Part shown: in pieces, positions 24,701 to 39,700 of the stretch
How the letters are laid out: each line of letters opens with the position of its first letter
Numbering within the stretch: position 1 is the stretch's first letter
NCBI GenBank assembly: GCA_949130485.1
Contig: OX422184.1
Location: 21,282,824 to 21,346,823, forward strand
Source of the DNA: Agelas oroides
Lineage: Eukaryota > Porifera > Demospongiae > Agelasida > Agelasidae
Length of the DNA: 64,000 nucleotides
Direction of reading: 5' to 3'
Program-made: the position numbers and the translations under genes
The notes under the pieces: generated by a model
What the model was told of the DNA's origin: nothing
The model's input: only the letters and a program-made list of their open reading frames with translations
The model's database searches: none

Positions 24701-27700
24701 GCGCACAACTAGGGGCAAAACGGCCAAGAGCTCCGTAAATTTCTGGACATGTTTTTCCCCACTCCGACTACACAATACTCGTATAACTTAGTCAAACTCC
24801 AAGTGCTTTTCCAGTTATGATTAAGCAAAGTCGTGATATTGTTCAGTAATCTGCTTGGAAATTCCCGGGAAGTTCGCGGGACTTGCAATGGCAACTGAAT
24901 GACAGCCGTATTGTGAACTGTTGGGTAATAATAGTTTACACAAGCTGACTTTAGTTGACTACTTGTAATTGCTAATCTGATTTTGTGGGTGGAATAAAAT
25001 GTATAGAAGCCCTGGGGTCTGCGTGTAGACTGTTTATTATACTTGCATGCTGTTGGGACCGCATATTAGTGGCCGTTATCCGTATTAACGAGTGACTGTT
25101 CAGCGGGTGCTAGTATGAATATAGCATATTGGCAAATATTTTGGGACCGTCCATACTGACCGCTGTATCGTAGGTGACAGGTGACAACAAGGTGAGGTTT
25201 CACTGTATGTGCAAATTGTATTGTCATTAACTTTCCACTGTTAATATTTTGGATTTTGCAATTGTTCTAGATGAAACCAAAGGTGGCATAGTTAGGTTTC
25301 TCATTGGGACAACCCACGAAACACACTACAAGTTTGAGCATTTTATAAGCAACCCAAACTATCAATGTCTAAACTCAGCTATTTTATAATGCAACTAATT
25401 TTGACATAATACAAATTTGGAATCGTCTCTCATAACTGTGCACTCCATTAATCATGTACATCTAATTAGGCCAACTAAAATGAATTATTACTTCCTCATC
25501 AGCTTATACGTCCAGGAACTTTCTGCTGTGACAAGCATATGTTCAATCAGTTGTTTATGAGATCTTGGGGTGATCACCCGATGTGCGCCACAACAGAAGC
25601 TGTCTGATATTGGTCTGGCAAAGTTCAATTCCAAATTTGAGTTATGTCAATTAGTTGCAATATTTGATATAAATTCGCCAGCTATATTTGGTATTTCACG
25701 GGACTTGCCGGAATGTGAACGTGACTGGTCTAGGTACAGCTCTAGTGTCCACAAATTATATGGTCGTTGTTGTACTATAAATTTGTTGCCACGCAAGGGT
25801 GCTGAAATCTTGGTCTAGCTGTGCCGTGCCAGAAAATGCAACTATATCTGATGTCAACTATGAGTACAGCACGGGTGTGCTCGATCAGGGAACAACCAGT
25901 TCCTGATCAAGCACGCCCGAGCTGATCGAGCACACCCGAGCTGATCGAGCACACCCAAGCTGATCGAGCACAGCCGAGCTGATCGAGCACAGCCGAGCTG
26001 ATCGAGCACACCCAAGCTGATCGAGCACATCCTAGCTGTACTCACACAGCCACACGAACCTTGCCTGGCAACAATTTCATAGCTGGCGAATTTATATCAT
26101 TATGTCATTGTTTAGAAACATGCAGCTGTAAATAAAATGGTGCGCATGCCGGTTGAAGAGCATGCACACGGGGATGAGAAACTAATAATTTATTTTACTT
26201 GACCTTAGAGCCACTATTTATTTCATTTTTCTCAATGAGCCTGTGTTCCAACTACATGTAATACTCCACAACCTAGCCTATGCAGTGGGGGGGGTTATTA
26301 ACCGTTGTAATGGTTATATTGTACTTTTACTCATTCTGAATACTGAATCAAAGTACTTTCCACTTATGGCAATTATCGCAATGTTCTGCACACTTGCATT
26401 TTCTTTAAAATCATGTGGCATCCTTTGGACTTCAAAAGTGGCTGCCATGAGAGTGTGCGTCTATGCCAACAGTCGGGAAGTAGCCCACTGAGTCAGATTC
26501 TTGTTTAGCTTCATTCTTGTCTGAAAGCTACTGAAGACAGCGCAGTGATTATCAATAAGCTCCTTGCAAGACTTGTGACCAAGCACTCTCGCGAAAGGCA
26601 GCAAAAGAAATATCTTTGTTAATTTTTGGCACCAGCATGTGTTTAAAGAGAATGTTTTAGCATAGCTGGGCACAGATGATAAGCCTTTTATTTTCAAATA
26701 ATGTCAACATGCTTGCTTTTTTTACCTAAGAATCTGTTAGGTGTGTGGTTTCAATACGGTTACATGGTGACAATCATGAAAATATAGTTGACAATAATCA
26801 TTGTATAAATTGTGGATATCACCCATCCCTAGTATGCGGCAAGAGGGAATAAGAATGGGTGGCTAGAGTAAGAGCTTGTAACTACGTAAATTTGAAACCA
26901 GTCAGAATTATTGAAAATAGTAACACATACTGTGCAGCTGCACGTAGATATAAGCCATTGTTGCTAAGCATGTGCCGAGTGTTCTATTTTTAGTAACAGT
27001 TCAATAATTTTGACTGGACTACAGGCTTCTATTGGAGTTACACGCTCTTACTCTAGCCACCCGTTCTTATGCGCTCTTGTATGCAGCAATAGTTACAGCT
27101 TTGGGGATATATGCCCCATAGTCACTTGTAAACATCACTAATTTGTGAAAACTCAGTGGTAAAGGCTTCAGTAGTCACTGCAGTTTTGTACAGTGCAGCA
27201 CAAATTCCTACACAATCCCCTCTGATGTTGATATTTGTGTATAAGCCTATATCAGGTAATACACAAAGTCCAGCATCAGGCTTTTTATATACAACACAAG
27301 AAGTTGGCCATATGTAGCTACTGCCCTCATCTTCTTCTGAATTTTATATACACACATAAGAACGTTGGCTATATGTAGCTACTGCCCTCACCTTCTTCTG
27401 AATTTTATATATACACACAAGAAGTTGGCTATATGTAGCTACTGCCCTCACCTTCTTCTGAATGTCAGGATTAGCCCCAGCAGTGAGAAGCAGCTGCACA
27501 ACATCAGAATGACCATAGAAGCTGGATGTATAAACCGGACTTTCACCATCCTACAATGAAGGAATATATGATCACTGAACCATGAAACCAAAAGCGAGCT
27601 GACACTTTCATTCCTTGAAAATGTTTTACTTTTGCCACTATATCAAGTGTTTGTTTGGGTCCTGGATCCCATGGTTAGCTTTGCTGTAATTCCAAATTTG

Positions 27701-30700
27701 TGTTACGTCAATTATTGTCGTATAACCTTTACACCATTGGCTTACAATCGTTGATAGGTATCAAAAACTGGCTTTGGGCAAGGTCTGGGAATGAGGCACT
27801 AGATCTGACAAAAATGGCATTCTTCTGTTCGGCGTGCTTAACAATTAGATTTAAATCTTGTTGAAGACGTTATTGTATCAATACATGTAAGTCAAGTATG
27901 GTTGGAGAATTTTCATTATAGACTGAGTATCTCCTTCACTATCCTGAATGGCTTTAAGTAGGATATTTCCTTGTGTGATACCATGGTGATATCTACACCA
28001 TTTTAGTCATTGACGCCAGCAGGGTTAAACATGTCCCCAGGCTGTACCACTATAAGTCAACATTACGCTAATGCACATCTCAATAAATTAAAGCAGTATG
28101 AAAGTATCACCTTTAGCCATACTTGACAGCATTCTCACATCAGTAGTCTAATGCTAGATACCAATCCCCCTGTAACAATCAATATCATACATAAGTGTGT
28201 ATGTATACTAGGCAAATGTAGGACATTGTGGAAGTGAGCGAATTCTCCAGTCATCATCACCGTGAAATAGCCTGTTAAAATTTCATTCTGTTGCAAGTTA
28301 TTCTCTGAGTTCAAGTTGGTAACAGATAACCTTCTTCATTTCTGATCATTTTTGGGCCTGCTCATTCTCACACACACTTTAGCCATGCAGGTAGAAGAAT
28401 CACAGTTTGTGTACTGAGTAGTAGCCAAAAGCAGACCTACCATACTCTAACTTAGTGTTCACAACAGCTACTGTGGCTACACAGTCTAGGGATTAAGAGA
28501 TCCAAAAGATGAAGCTAATATGGTGATCTGTGCTCTCTATATACCAGAGTAGCATAGCTCGATCACCCATTACCTTGCTTGATAGTCATGCATTGTTAGT
28601 CCTGTTCCAAGACCACATTTTTTACACTTGCTGGCTATGGGCAGCATGACTTTCTGTCTTGCATATCACCCAGCTTGAGACAGCTTTGAGAAGCTGAGGC
28701 AAATTGCCATGTTTGTCAGGGATAGCAGTACACATAGCATTGTGCAACGCATCAATGTATGCATTATCCAGTATATTGACTTATTATGCGATTTTACACA
28801 GAATTTCGTCATGCACCCATGCAACTGGCAGTTGATATGGAACTACACAATTTTCCACTGACTACATATGGTGCAATCATATTGTCCTGGGCAAGTGCCC
28901 ACCCCCCCCAATTTTGACTGTTCTGTGTCTTTGAAGTCATCTGTGTAACCATGCAAAATTCTCGCATATTGACTCACACTTCGTATTGCTACTAAGCGCA
29001 TGTACATAGCTGCAATCATTCTGATGAGCTTCAGGTGCCACTACATTCGGCACCAAGGTTTGCACACACCAGTCATAGTCTCGTCCGCAATGTTCTCCTC
29101 TAGCAGTGCGATATTCGCGTAGTGCAGGCGACAAATGCTGCGGAGCCTTGGCAACGAGACTGCAGGTTGGTCCTTTTTCTAACACAATACAGCTTTCTAC
29201 GCTGCCATGCTGCCCTCGCTTGGCTAAAGAATTAAGCATGTGTGAAGCAACGATGTGATAGCTCCTGTCTGATCAGAGCGGGTGCTTGCACGAGGATAGT
29301 TAAACTATTCAAGCACCTCCTCTGTGCAACCGCCTATCCCCTATTTCTTGTGTCTGACTGGCGAGTGCCCATGGGTACTTGCATTGAAGATTTTGGAAGA
29401 GCATTCATGGTTACTAGGTTGCTAAAGATCTTGAGACAGGCTTCCGTGTTTACATAGCAAGTCAGAGTTCAAACCACATGGCCATAGCATGGCATGTTCT
29501 TGTGTATAGATTGGCACTGGAAGCATTATCAAGTGGGTATCAGCAAGCAAGAATGGGTGCATTGGATGTTTTTAACTGGGCCTGGAATGGATTTGGTATT
29601 ACTGGATTGTCCTGGTCTGCCAAAGAGGGGGAGGGTGTTCTTTGGAGTGTTTCTGCATTTAAGCTACACCAACTGGCTCAAGCGTAGCACGGGAAGGTCA
29701 TGTTCAACATCATCTCACCTCTCTCTGTTGGTTCACATCAGCTCCATTTTTCAATAGGTAGGCAACAATCTGTTGATGACCTTTCCAACTGGCTATGTAC
29801 AGCGCACTCTGGCCAGTCTGTGGATACAAAGATGCAGAATGAATTACTGGTAATTCTCACTGTTTTACGAACCCTCACACTGTCTTCTTAGCCTCATTCT
29901 CAGGCACGCCCATACCTCTATTTTTGATTGATGAAAATGATAGTGAGTGGAGATTGGGAAAGGCCTGGGAATGTGGCTGTAGCTAGTTCAGACATTTCAC
30001 CATTCAATAAGCATAACAATATACAGAGTGGATTATGTAGTTCTTGTAAATTGATGACCTTCCTCACTATTTACTGTAATAGATAAATGATTAAACAATC
30101 AAATCAATGCACTTGTGTGGTGCCATAATTAGGGCAATTATTTGTCAAACATAATGAGACAGATACTGTTGAAACTCTAATTGATGCCATCTGGGAGGAG
30201 AGCCTCAGCTGATGAATAATCATGTTCTCACAGACAGGGTTCATTGTGAGGTCAAGGCTCAATACAATACAAGTATTAGTGCATACATGCATGACAGTAT
30301 TGTCTCAGATACAGTTCTTGCGAAGTGGAGATACAGTGCCTCTTAGTATAGTCGTAGCTTAGTCTGGGACATGTGGTGTGAACAACACCCTTTGGTGGAT
30401 TTTTATGGCAGGATTAGTGCCTGGTGTTGGACTCCTGATTTGATAGCTGACAGTAGGTAGAACAAAATTTCAACATTTCATGCTGCTTAAACTATCTTCT
30501 ATGGATGTTGAGTGCAACCTCTGGGAAGCAATCAAACTAATTGATGTATGTTTAAGCCAACAAAGATTATCAAGATAAAGGTGGTACATGCAGTTAGTGG
30601 TGTACCTTGTTACATGCAAATGGTGATACATGCCAAACAAATGATTCTGCTAAATCCCTAGCAACAACATTGGTGACCCTAACCTCTGTATACACATACA

Positions 30701-33700
30701 TTGGTTGTTGCATCAGTGAAACAAGGCTTCCATCTTATCACTATGCCCCAGATTGACTATACCAAATATCATGCTACAATGCATACGTGTATTACAGATA
30801 TGACATGATATTTCAGGGTGGGTTTCAATTACAAATCTCCTGGAAAACTAGTTTGCAACATATGGTAAGCCGTAAAGGTATGCTCAGAAAGGGAAATCGA
30901 AATGGAAACAGATATGGAAACAGGAATTGAAATGAAAACAGAATGGAATGCTTTGCATACAGATGGCATAAGGGATTACAGAATGGAGTGATCAAAACCA
31001 CAGTCTTACTCTGTGCATTCTATTCCCAGAACACCACCCAGCTTATTCAATATGGAAAAGCAGGGGGGGGGCTGAGAATATTATCTTGAAAGTGACATCA
31101 AGGATTAATAAAACAGAGGCTCAATCATTTTCATCATTGGTGAGCATTTCTGAGTAGTCCTTTTAACTTCATTGTGTAACTTACAGACTAAGGTTAGTAT
31201 CAACGTTTAGCGTCACAGATGTACGGTTGTATACAAATAGCATGGAGAGGCTGCGGAACTCCACAACAATTAAACACACGTGCAAACAGTTAACTTTCAC
31301 TTCTTTGGGCCTAGGAATGAGGCTACTTCAGGTGGTATGACACAACATGCACAAAACTTTCCACTATCATATTTCTACCCCTGATGTCACTCTCATCCTA
31401 AAAGTTCCCAGGCCCTCCCCTACTGCAAGAGCAGGAACGTTGGGTGGGGGCATGAGAATGAGACTATATTTGTGCTTTAACCCTTTAATGTGAAAGATAG
31501 ATAAACACGTCAAAAATGTACATGTGCTTAATGACAAATGACCCTTAAGGGCGTCATAAGTCTTATCATAGCCCACGGCAAATAGCTAAAAGGTTTGGTA
31601 TGTGGTTAGGTTGGGGCTTCCCCTACAAATATAAGTGGGTTGGTCTAGGAGCCCTCAAGGAGTGGAGTGCAATGAACAGTAGAAGCCAGGTGGGGGTCTG
31701 AGAATGAGACTGTATCATGTGCTTTAAGAGTGTCATCTAGTTGACTATCTCATGAATAGCATATTTCGTATTCCAGATGTACACAAGCAAACACTCATGC
31801 ATAAACACTTGATCCTGATTAGGAAACTCAAGAGTGTGAAGCTTATTTGTAATAGTTATATCCCTCCCTGGGGGGTGGTCGTTTTACACATTGGTGTCGG
31901 GCGTAGCCCGACACCAGTGTGCAAGACCACACCCCAGGGAGGGATATAACTATTATATAACCTGTTACCTAGGCAACATCACTGTAGAAGAGAGATATGG
32001 GCAACATTCTTATATGTTGCCTAGGTAACAGGTTATATCTAGTCCTAAGGTGGCAGTTCAAAGTAAGAGTGATGAAGCCATGCTGAGTACTTAACACACT
32101 ACAAATTGGATTACAAACACAGGAAACCACAAGATTGTGTCACTAAAGTGTGTGATAACAAGTTCATTATTCATTTGCAGCAGCTTTTGTGTAGAATTCC
32201 AAATATCTCGGAACTGTATCCCTGGTTGGAAACGGATAACGAGCGAACGATTCTGCACGCATTGGCCTTTTCGGTGACATATGATATAAGGCAGAGGTCA
32301 AAAATTGCGCTCGCTCTAGATACCGTAAACTCTGGTTGTTAAGCGCACCTCGCTATTAGGCGTATATTATTTATTAGGCGCATGCCTCCTTCCTGGTACA
32401 AGGGATTATTTATTAAGCGCATGCGCTTAATAAAGGAGCATTAAATTGAACACGACATTGCGAAAAAGACGGTGACAGCGAAAGATTGAGCGTAGATTGT
32501 GAGCTATCAGTATGGCATCCAGAGCGTGTCCCACTATAGTTCTGAGTATTTCCTGCTTCTTTGCCAATACGAAGAATTTCTCCAACCCGTGGAGTCCATT
32601 CATCTTTGAATACATGATGACCGTGAATCACACTCTCTTTGAGAAGGAAGGAGTCTTCGAATTCCACGTCAGTACTTGCCATCTCGAACAACTGGTAGCT
32701 GTAGCTGAAGACCTGTTCACTTTATACAGCACCGATAGATCGATCGCTGTCCACGTCCACGTTGTGTACGTACCACATGCAATACACGTTGGGCGTGGCT
32801 TTATAATTACATCCTTATTTGGCGCATATCCTCTATTAGGCGCATATTTGCTTACCACTTACACTTATAAGCGCATACGCTTATTAACCGGAGTCTACGG
32901 TATGCTTGATGCGCTGCAGGAACAGGTTTTTAGTGCTATTGCCCAGTCTTTACAATAAAGCAAGCGCTCAAGCATACAAATAGAACAACTACACAATTTT
33001 TTTTCATACTTTTCTGACCATCATCAAGTCAGATATTGTAGAATTCTTATACAAGCTAAGTTCTAAAGCATGGTTTCTGCTTACTGCATGCTGCTTAAAC
33101 TACAAACTAGATATTCAAACAGAGCAGTCTTAGAGCTTACAATATTGCTAGGTACGGTGTGGAAAAAATGTAAATCTTATGACTAGTTGTTCATCCGAGA
33201 AGGTTGAACCGCCACCTTAACCCTTTAAACCCTATAGTACACTTTTGATAACGTCATACTGCGCACTGCGCAGAAAAGATAGTCTCTGCGCACTGGCGCG
33301 CAGGTTCTGCGTCAGCAGAAAGGGTGGGACAGGGGGAGGTGGGTGGGGTCACCCGCAGGGTGCTGTGCACATGGCAGCTGCTAGGCTTGGCTGTAAAAGG
33401 ACCATGGTTGGCACCGGGTGGGCCAACTCTTGGCCTGGCTGCATGAGCAGGCTTAGAAAATGCTACTCTCACCTTTCAGGGGGTTCATTTCTGGCAGGGA
33501 AGGCTTCTTGGGCTCTAAGCGGGTGTTTGCCAATCGAGAGTGCTGACCATTGCATGCTCGTTAATGGGGGGGCGTGGTTAAGGTCACGTGTCTGCTTGCT
33601 AAGGCTGGAAGTGGAGTTGGGCTCAATTTTGGAGTCAGAGCTTTGACAGAAATGGAGATACGGTGCGTTAAAGGCATGTTTAGGCTAAAAATAATCTCCA

Positions 33701-36700
33701 GTGAAAAAAATTCAGTGTTTAAAGGGTTAATATTGTATAGTGGGTTATTTTCATAAATTCAGCCGGTCCCTCAAGCTGTACCCTGGTTACTGACCATAAA
33801 GTATGATGCAGTAACCAGTAACTAATAGCTGCTTAGTCTTATCCCAAGGCCCATCCACATCCACACCTCTAGCTCTTGACTGTTGAAAAGGATAAAAAAG
33901 TGGAGCTGGAAAGGCCTGGAAATGTGGCAGTAGCTAGTTCTTCTGAGAGAAGACTTTCCACCATTCAATGAGCATACATTACACAGAGTGGATTATGTAG
34001 TTCTTGCAGACTGAATATCTCCATCAGTATCTACTGTTACTTGTGAATGGTTATTGCTGAGCACATTAGGGCGACGCTACTGATCTTGCATTGCCTGTTC
34101 TTGGTTCGCAGGGTGTGGCTTACATAGTTATGTGCTAACATCTGTCACACAAAAATCTGTCACACTTAGAAATGCAAACAACATTATGCTTAGGAATACA
34201 ACAGTGATCATGGTTGGGAATGCAATTCCTACCCAGCACTGCAGCAGTGTTAGCAGTCTCATTGTTTCATACCGGCTGCGGTTTCACACAAGTACTGGGA
34301 TCAGCGGAGCGCGGCCAGCGTTTGCCAGCACCAGCAAAGCGAAGGCAGAGAGCTAGACAGAGTAGAGCGATAAACAGAGCTCGAGGAAGTGGATTCCGAG
34401 AGGCCAGCAGAGTGCAGTCAATGCCTTGCAACACTAAGGGAATGACAGCAAAGAGGCTAGTAGAGTGAAGCAAAAAGACAGTGATAGTGAAGTTACTATG
34501 CCATTTTGATGCTAGGCAATGGCTGCAAGATTGTCGCTAATCTCCGCAAACCCATCAAAAGCACACTTTGATATGCTTCGTTCATGCCTCAAGATCACTG
34601 ACCATGCCTTTATATATAGGTACAAGCAAACAAGCTTTTCAAGACAAACGTCTCTAATTCTTAGGGGTGAAGCCCTGCTATTTGTAAACACATTCAAGTG
34701 TTGGGAGGTACTTAGTGGTGTACTGTGTCACATACAAATGTTGATACAAACAAATAGTGCTGATTAGCAACAACATTCCTGAACCTCACCTGAGAATACA
34801 CATACATTGGTCATGAAACAACGGTTCTGTCATATCCACAGAACAGAGATAGGTAACATAATAGAAAAAATTCTGCAATCCTTCCTAAGGTCATGTGGAT
34901 ACTCTAGCGGCCATGTGGGGATGGTAGACACAAACCCAGCTGTGGTTTGCGATTGAGATGACGGATGAAAACTTGTAATTTTTATTCATTGAAAGATCAC
35001 CTTTGACTGTGAACAAATTAACATGGGATGCTAGGAGACTCCCGTGAGAAAAAAAATCTATACATTTTCAGTGGCCTCTCAGTTGGCTTCTGTACAAAAT
35101 GCAAATACTCAAAAACACTGGCCTGATGATGACTGGAGCATTCAGTCGAAACTGCAGCAAATTATTTTCCGAGCTCAAGTTGGTAACAGATAACCTTCTC
35201 TTCTAAATCTATACAGTTTTATGTACGCATTATTATGGATGGGTGTAGCTGTACGTAGGGGAATAAAGCCAGTACCTACAGTTTCGTTCCCACCGTCAAG
35301 TGTTGGAAAGATGGGCAGGGGCCTGAAAATCAGCTTCCATTTTGTTTATGTACATGTGTACAATTTGGTTCGGAGCTGAAAATAGTGGGGCTTTTAAGTT
35401 ACCTGGGAGTGGGGCAGTTATGATTAAATAGGTGGAGCATTTGTGATGGTTAAGTGGGTGGATATATCAGTTATCAGTATCATTTAGATACGTATGCTCA
35501 AAAAACACTGGCCTTTGGTGTAGTACCCTCTCTGATCATTGCATGACTATGGGTCTAGTATGTCACTCTGCATTATGTCAATTTGACATACTACTAGGCA
35601 TATGCAGGTGCACAGTGCTTCATGCAGATCATGTGGGAGTGGTTTTATATAGCCAGTTTTTCGTGAGAACATCTGACAGTGGGAAGTGTGTCTAGTGTGT
35701 GTAGAGTCTTCTTACAATGATGCTGGGTTGCCTCCAGCTCATGGACGTGGTTACGAGGTGTATCACTTACCAATGAAAAGTGCATCACTTACCAACGAGA
35801 AGTGTATCACTCAGCTGCTAGTACATGTTTCCTGTCATCTTGTGTAGTTTGTTACACACTAAGTCTGTAAATCACCAAACTGTCCCATGTACCCTCGTCT
35901 TTGTGGCAAAGAGTGCATATGACAGTGATGTTACGTAGACTACTACAGTACTCACTCGACATTACGCTCCCCCTTTTTGTTGATTAGATGTAGCAACAAG
36001 TAGAGGGGCCTATAATGGTAATTAGTCTCATTCATACGCCCCCTTTCCTCGCTGTGGAGCGTGCAAGGGGAAACAGCAATGCCAGAATACAATGTAGTAC
36101 GTCACCGTCTCGTGCGGTTTGCGATGAAGCTCGTAGTGGCTGCAGGGCAAAGGATCATGAATCAATGAAGGTGCAGAGTGTGTGTGGTCAGAAAACACGA
36201 TGCAGTTTTCGCACAACCACCAGCTAGCTACGAGCATGCTGCCGTGCAGCCATTTGCTTTGTCGGTGTATCGCTGGCCACTAGGTAGCTAGACTGGTCCA
36301 GTGAGTTCTAACCTCCCTCTCATTCGTCGGAGTCACAGGGTTCTTCTGTGCTTATTGTGCATTATTAAACTTCCATGTACGGTCAAGGGGGGGGGGGGGG
36401 GGGGGGCTTAAATTGGAGATAAATAACCACGTAGCTTTACTCATCACACTTTACAGACCCACTTAGCACACCCTACAATTGAAACCCAGCAAGTGACTTC
36501 AAAGGCGTAGCTTTTAGTGAAATCCATAGCGACAGCTAGCCCATGGTGTGAGGATGTACTATATTCGCCAGACCCTCCTTTCATCTTTAGAGAGGGGTCT
36601 GGGTTCGAGACTAGCATGACCATAGTCAAACCCAGACAGAAACATATCCACATGATGTAACCACATAAGATCCAGTCACAAGTAAGCACTAGACTAATAT

Positions 36701-39700
36701 GATGTGTTCACAAAACAAAAGAAATACCTACATGTGCGTTGAATGACTAAAATTATGTCATAACATTCCCAATCCCAATCTAAGACTTATAAGACTTAGT
36801 ATCATTCTGTGTACAGTGGTTTGGTTAAATTCTAAGATTGTGCTTACGATGCTACTTCAAGGATACTGACAGGAGCAAAAAATGTCAAAGAGTAATAGCA
36901 TTTGTTTAAATGCCTGTGTTTGGTGTGGGTGTGCTCAAGTATGTCTCATGTATAGCTTTAGTGAAGTAGTTCAGCTTACTGAACAGTTACTGTTTGTTTT
37001 GAATGTGGACATACATGAAACCACTAGCCTTGTTCACAGACCATTGCGTGCCCAGGTTTTGTTGCTTACAGTACAAACTTGTGCAGATCACCACAGACAA
37101 TGCAAGTCGCCTTCACTTAGTATCAATAGCCATCACTGATATTCAGTGGTACATGACTAGCAATGTAGCTGTTTTGCACTGTCATTGTGAATATTGTCAA
37201 GCCAACACTGAACTAGGGGGCATATACTCGAGACAAATTGAATATTCAAGTAAACACCTCCTCTCACATTTTGACTCAAAGTAGTGTACTGAAGGGGAGG
37301 GGGTGCAATGTTATGGTATGTGTGTACAAACAATCTAACTATAACACTCCATCTTACCTTTGTCTCCTGCTCCACACTAGCTCCTGCTTGTAGTAGCAGC
37401 TCAACAACCTGATAATGACCCCCAAAGCAGGCTACATGCAGAGAAGTTAACCCAGTCTGTGAAAGAGTCAACAATAAAGATCAATGTACATTTATAGTCA
37501 ACATGTTTAGTGACACAGTGTAGCAAGTGATTAATACTTTACCACTGATCTGCTGCTAGGGGTACACAGGATGTAGCAAAATGTATAGCTCAAGGGTTAA
37601 TTATACATCACATGCCCTGCCTGGCTTATTAGTACTCTTGCAACAGCAACCATGTGAGCCAATTAGAGTTCAGTAATCTTATTAAGTTGCAATCTTGTAA
37701 CCTGATATTACAAGAACATTAAATCCAGCTGCAGCTTGACTGTGAGTCAGCAACAAAGACTAATTAACTCAACATTTCATAAATTGTTTACAGTATCATT
37801 TGTCCATGCATGGCTGTTCCATGCTTAAAAAGAACAGAACCACGCCTGCATTGTATATGGCCTGGAAGGGAGACTGATGTATGGAGCATGCTTGGACTTG
37901 TAGACTCACGCATGGAACATGCATAAAAAGGTAGATTCATGCATGCACATATCAAGCATGTATTACACATGATACATGCATGAATCTACCATTCCATGCA
38001 CATATGCAGTCTAACATTAATGCCCACTCCATACCACACCAGTTATAAACATGTCATGCACCAATGCCTGCTTGAGGGTGTTTCCAAGGAGCTGATTATA
38101 CACTAGAACATGGTATGCTGTGGCCTTGTGGTTTATAGCTTATTAACCTCTGACCTGCTGTGCAAACTAGTATTGAAGCCTGTCCCAGGAGCCTTAGTAA
38201 CCATGAGTGCTCTTAATATGTATTCCAGCTGTTCATTTAAGTCATAGTTATATCCCTCCCTCGGGGTAGCCTCCTCCCAAGGCCCCACCCGAAAAAATGG
38301 GAAAGGGGCCTGGTAGTGTTTCCGTGTATTTTCTGTCAACCTTTGCCACTCAAAATTTTGAGAAACCAATCAGACTGTGGAATGAAACCACGCGGAATGT
38401 GATCTCGTCACATGCGCACGAGGCCAAATGTGCTGACTATGCAATATGGTGGAGTAGCTCGTGATGGTGTAGTCTGTGTTTCCTACGTGTTTTTCTGGAG
38501 ATCGGTGCACAATCAAATTCGGATAGTGCTGTATACCCATGCGGGATATTGAGACAAACTCCCCGATCGACTGTCGGCACTGGCTGGGGTCTGTGAGGTC
38601 TGTTTGTATAGGATGTGTGCATCCGAGCTGGATAGATAAACATAGAAGGTAGCATACAGCATTGCTTGTTCAACTCGCTCCTGCTCCAGCTTGCATATGT
38701 TTGCATTATAGTCAGCTGACATCAACTGTTGAAGTACGGTGTGTCCTACCGTAGCACGCTTTTATGACGTATACATTAGCAACAGAAAGCCTCGTGTAAG
38801 CCCAATGTGTAAAACGACTACCCTGGGGGGTAGCCTCGTCCCCAGGCCCCACCACACCCCAGGGAGGGATATAACTATTATATAACCTGTTACCTAGGCA
38901 ACATCACTGCCGAAGAGAGATATGAGCAACACTTTATATGTAGCCTAGGTAATAGGTTTTACTGTCAACCAGAACCATGATGTCTACTCCATTACATCAA
39001 CTTAACTAATTTTGCATGAAAACTTGTTATGCACATTATACTGTTCAACATCAACCCAATGGATATGAAATTACAGAAATGTTCCATACACTACCTGCAA
39101 TGCAATGATGATCAATGCCCACTTCATATCAGGCCCAGTTAAAAATAACACACACCAGTGCCTGCTTTGTTATGCTTCCAAGGTGATAGGTATACACAAG
39201 AACATCCATACTGGTGTGTGGCCTAGTAAACTCTGACCTGCTATGTAAATGTGGAAGCCTGCCCCAAGATCCTTAGTAACCACAAAGCTCTACCTGGTTC
39301 TTTATAATACCAACAAGTGATACCCACCCTACATTATGCTCAAGCAAGTGTATCCTAGATAGTATGTGTCACTCTCCACTGGTCACATGCACATCACTTT
39401 AAGTAATACGAGCTTATTATTAGGTCATTGATTGGGGTGCGCAGAGGCCTGGTCTCATTAGTGTTGACTCCCAGGATCAACAGGACCAGCATGCTAGTGC
39501 TGGTCCTGTACTGAGATGAAGGTACTACCTAACTGGTGGCATGAGTGTGGTGAAACAGTGACAAGTGAGGTAAAACAAAGAAGGGGGAAGGTGATGAGGG
39601 TGGGTGACAATATCTGACTGTGCACAATGCTTTATCTAGTAATCCTCAGGTGATTAAATTATGTTGTCTAGCACCTGTCACATGGTGCCACACATCCACA

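Noticed and set aside
25840-26040. Short direct repeats considered as a CRISPR array
   Set aside because: Units are contiguous with no spacers, and the DNA is clearly animal.
25854-26045. Repeating 63-residue minus-strand frame
   Set aside because: Produced by the 19-bp period (3 x 19 = 57); not a gene.
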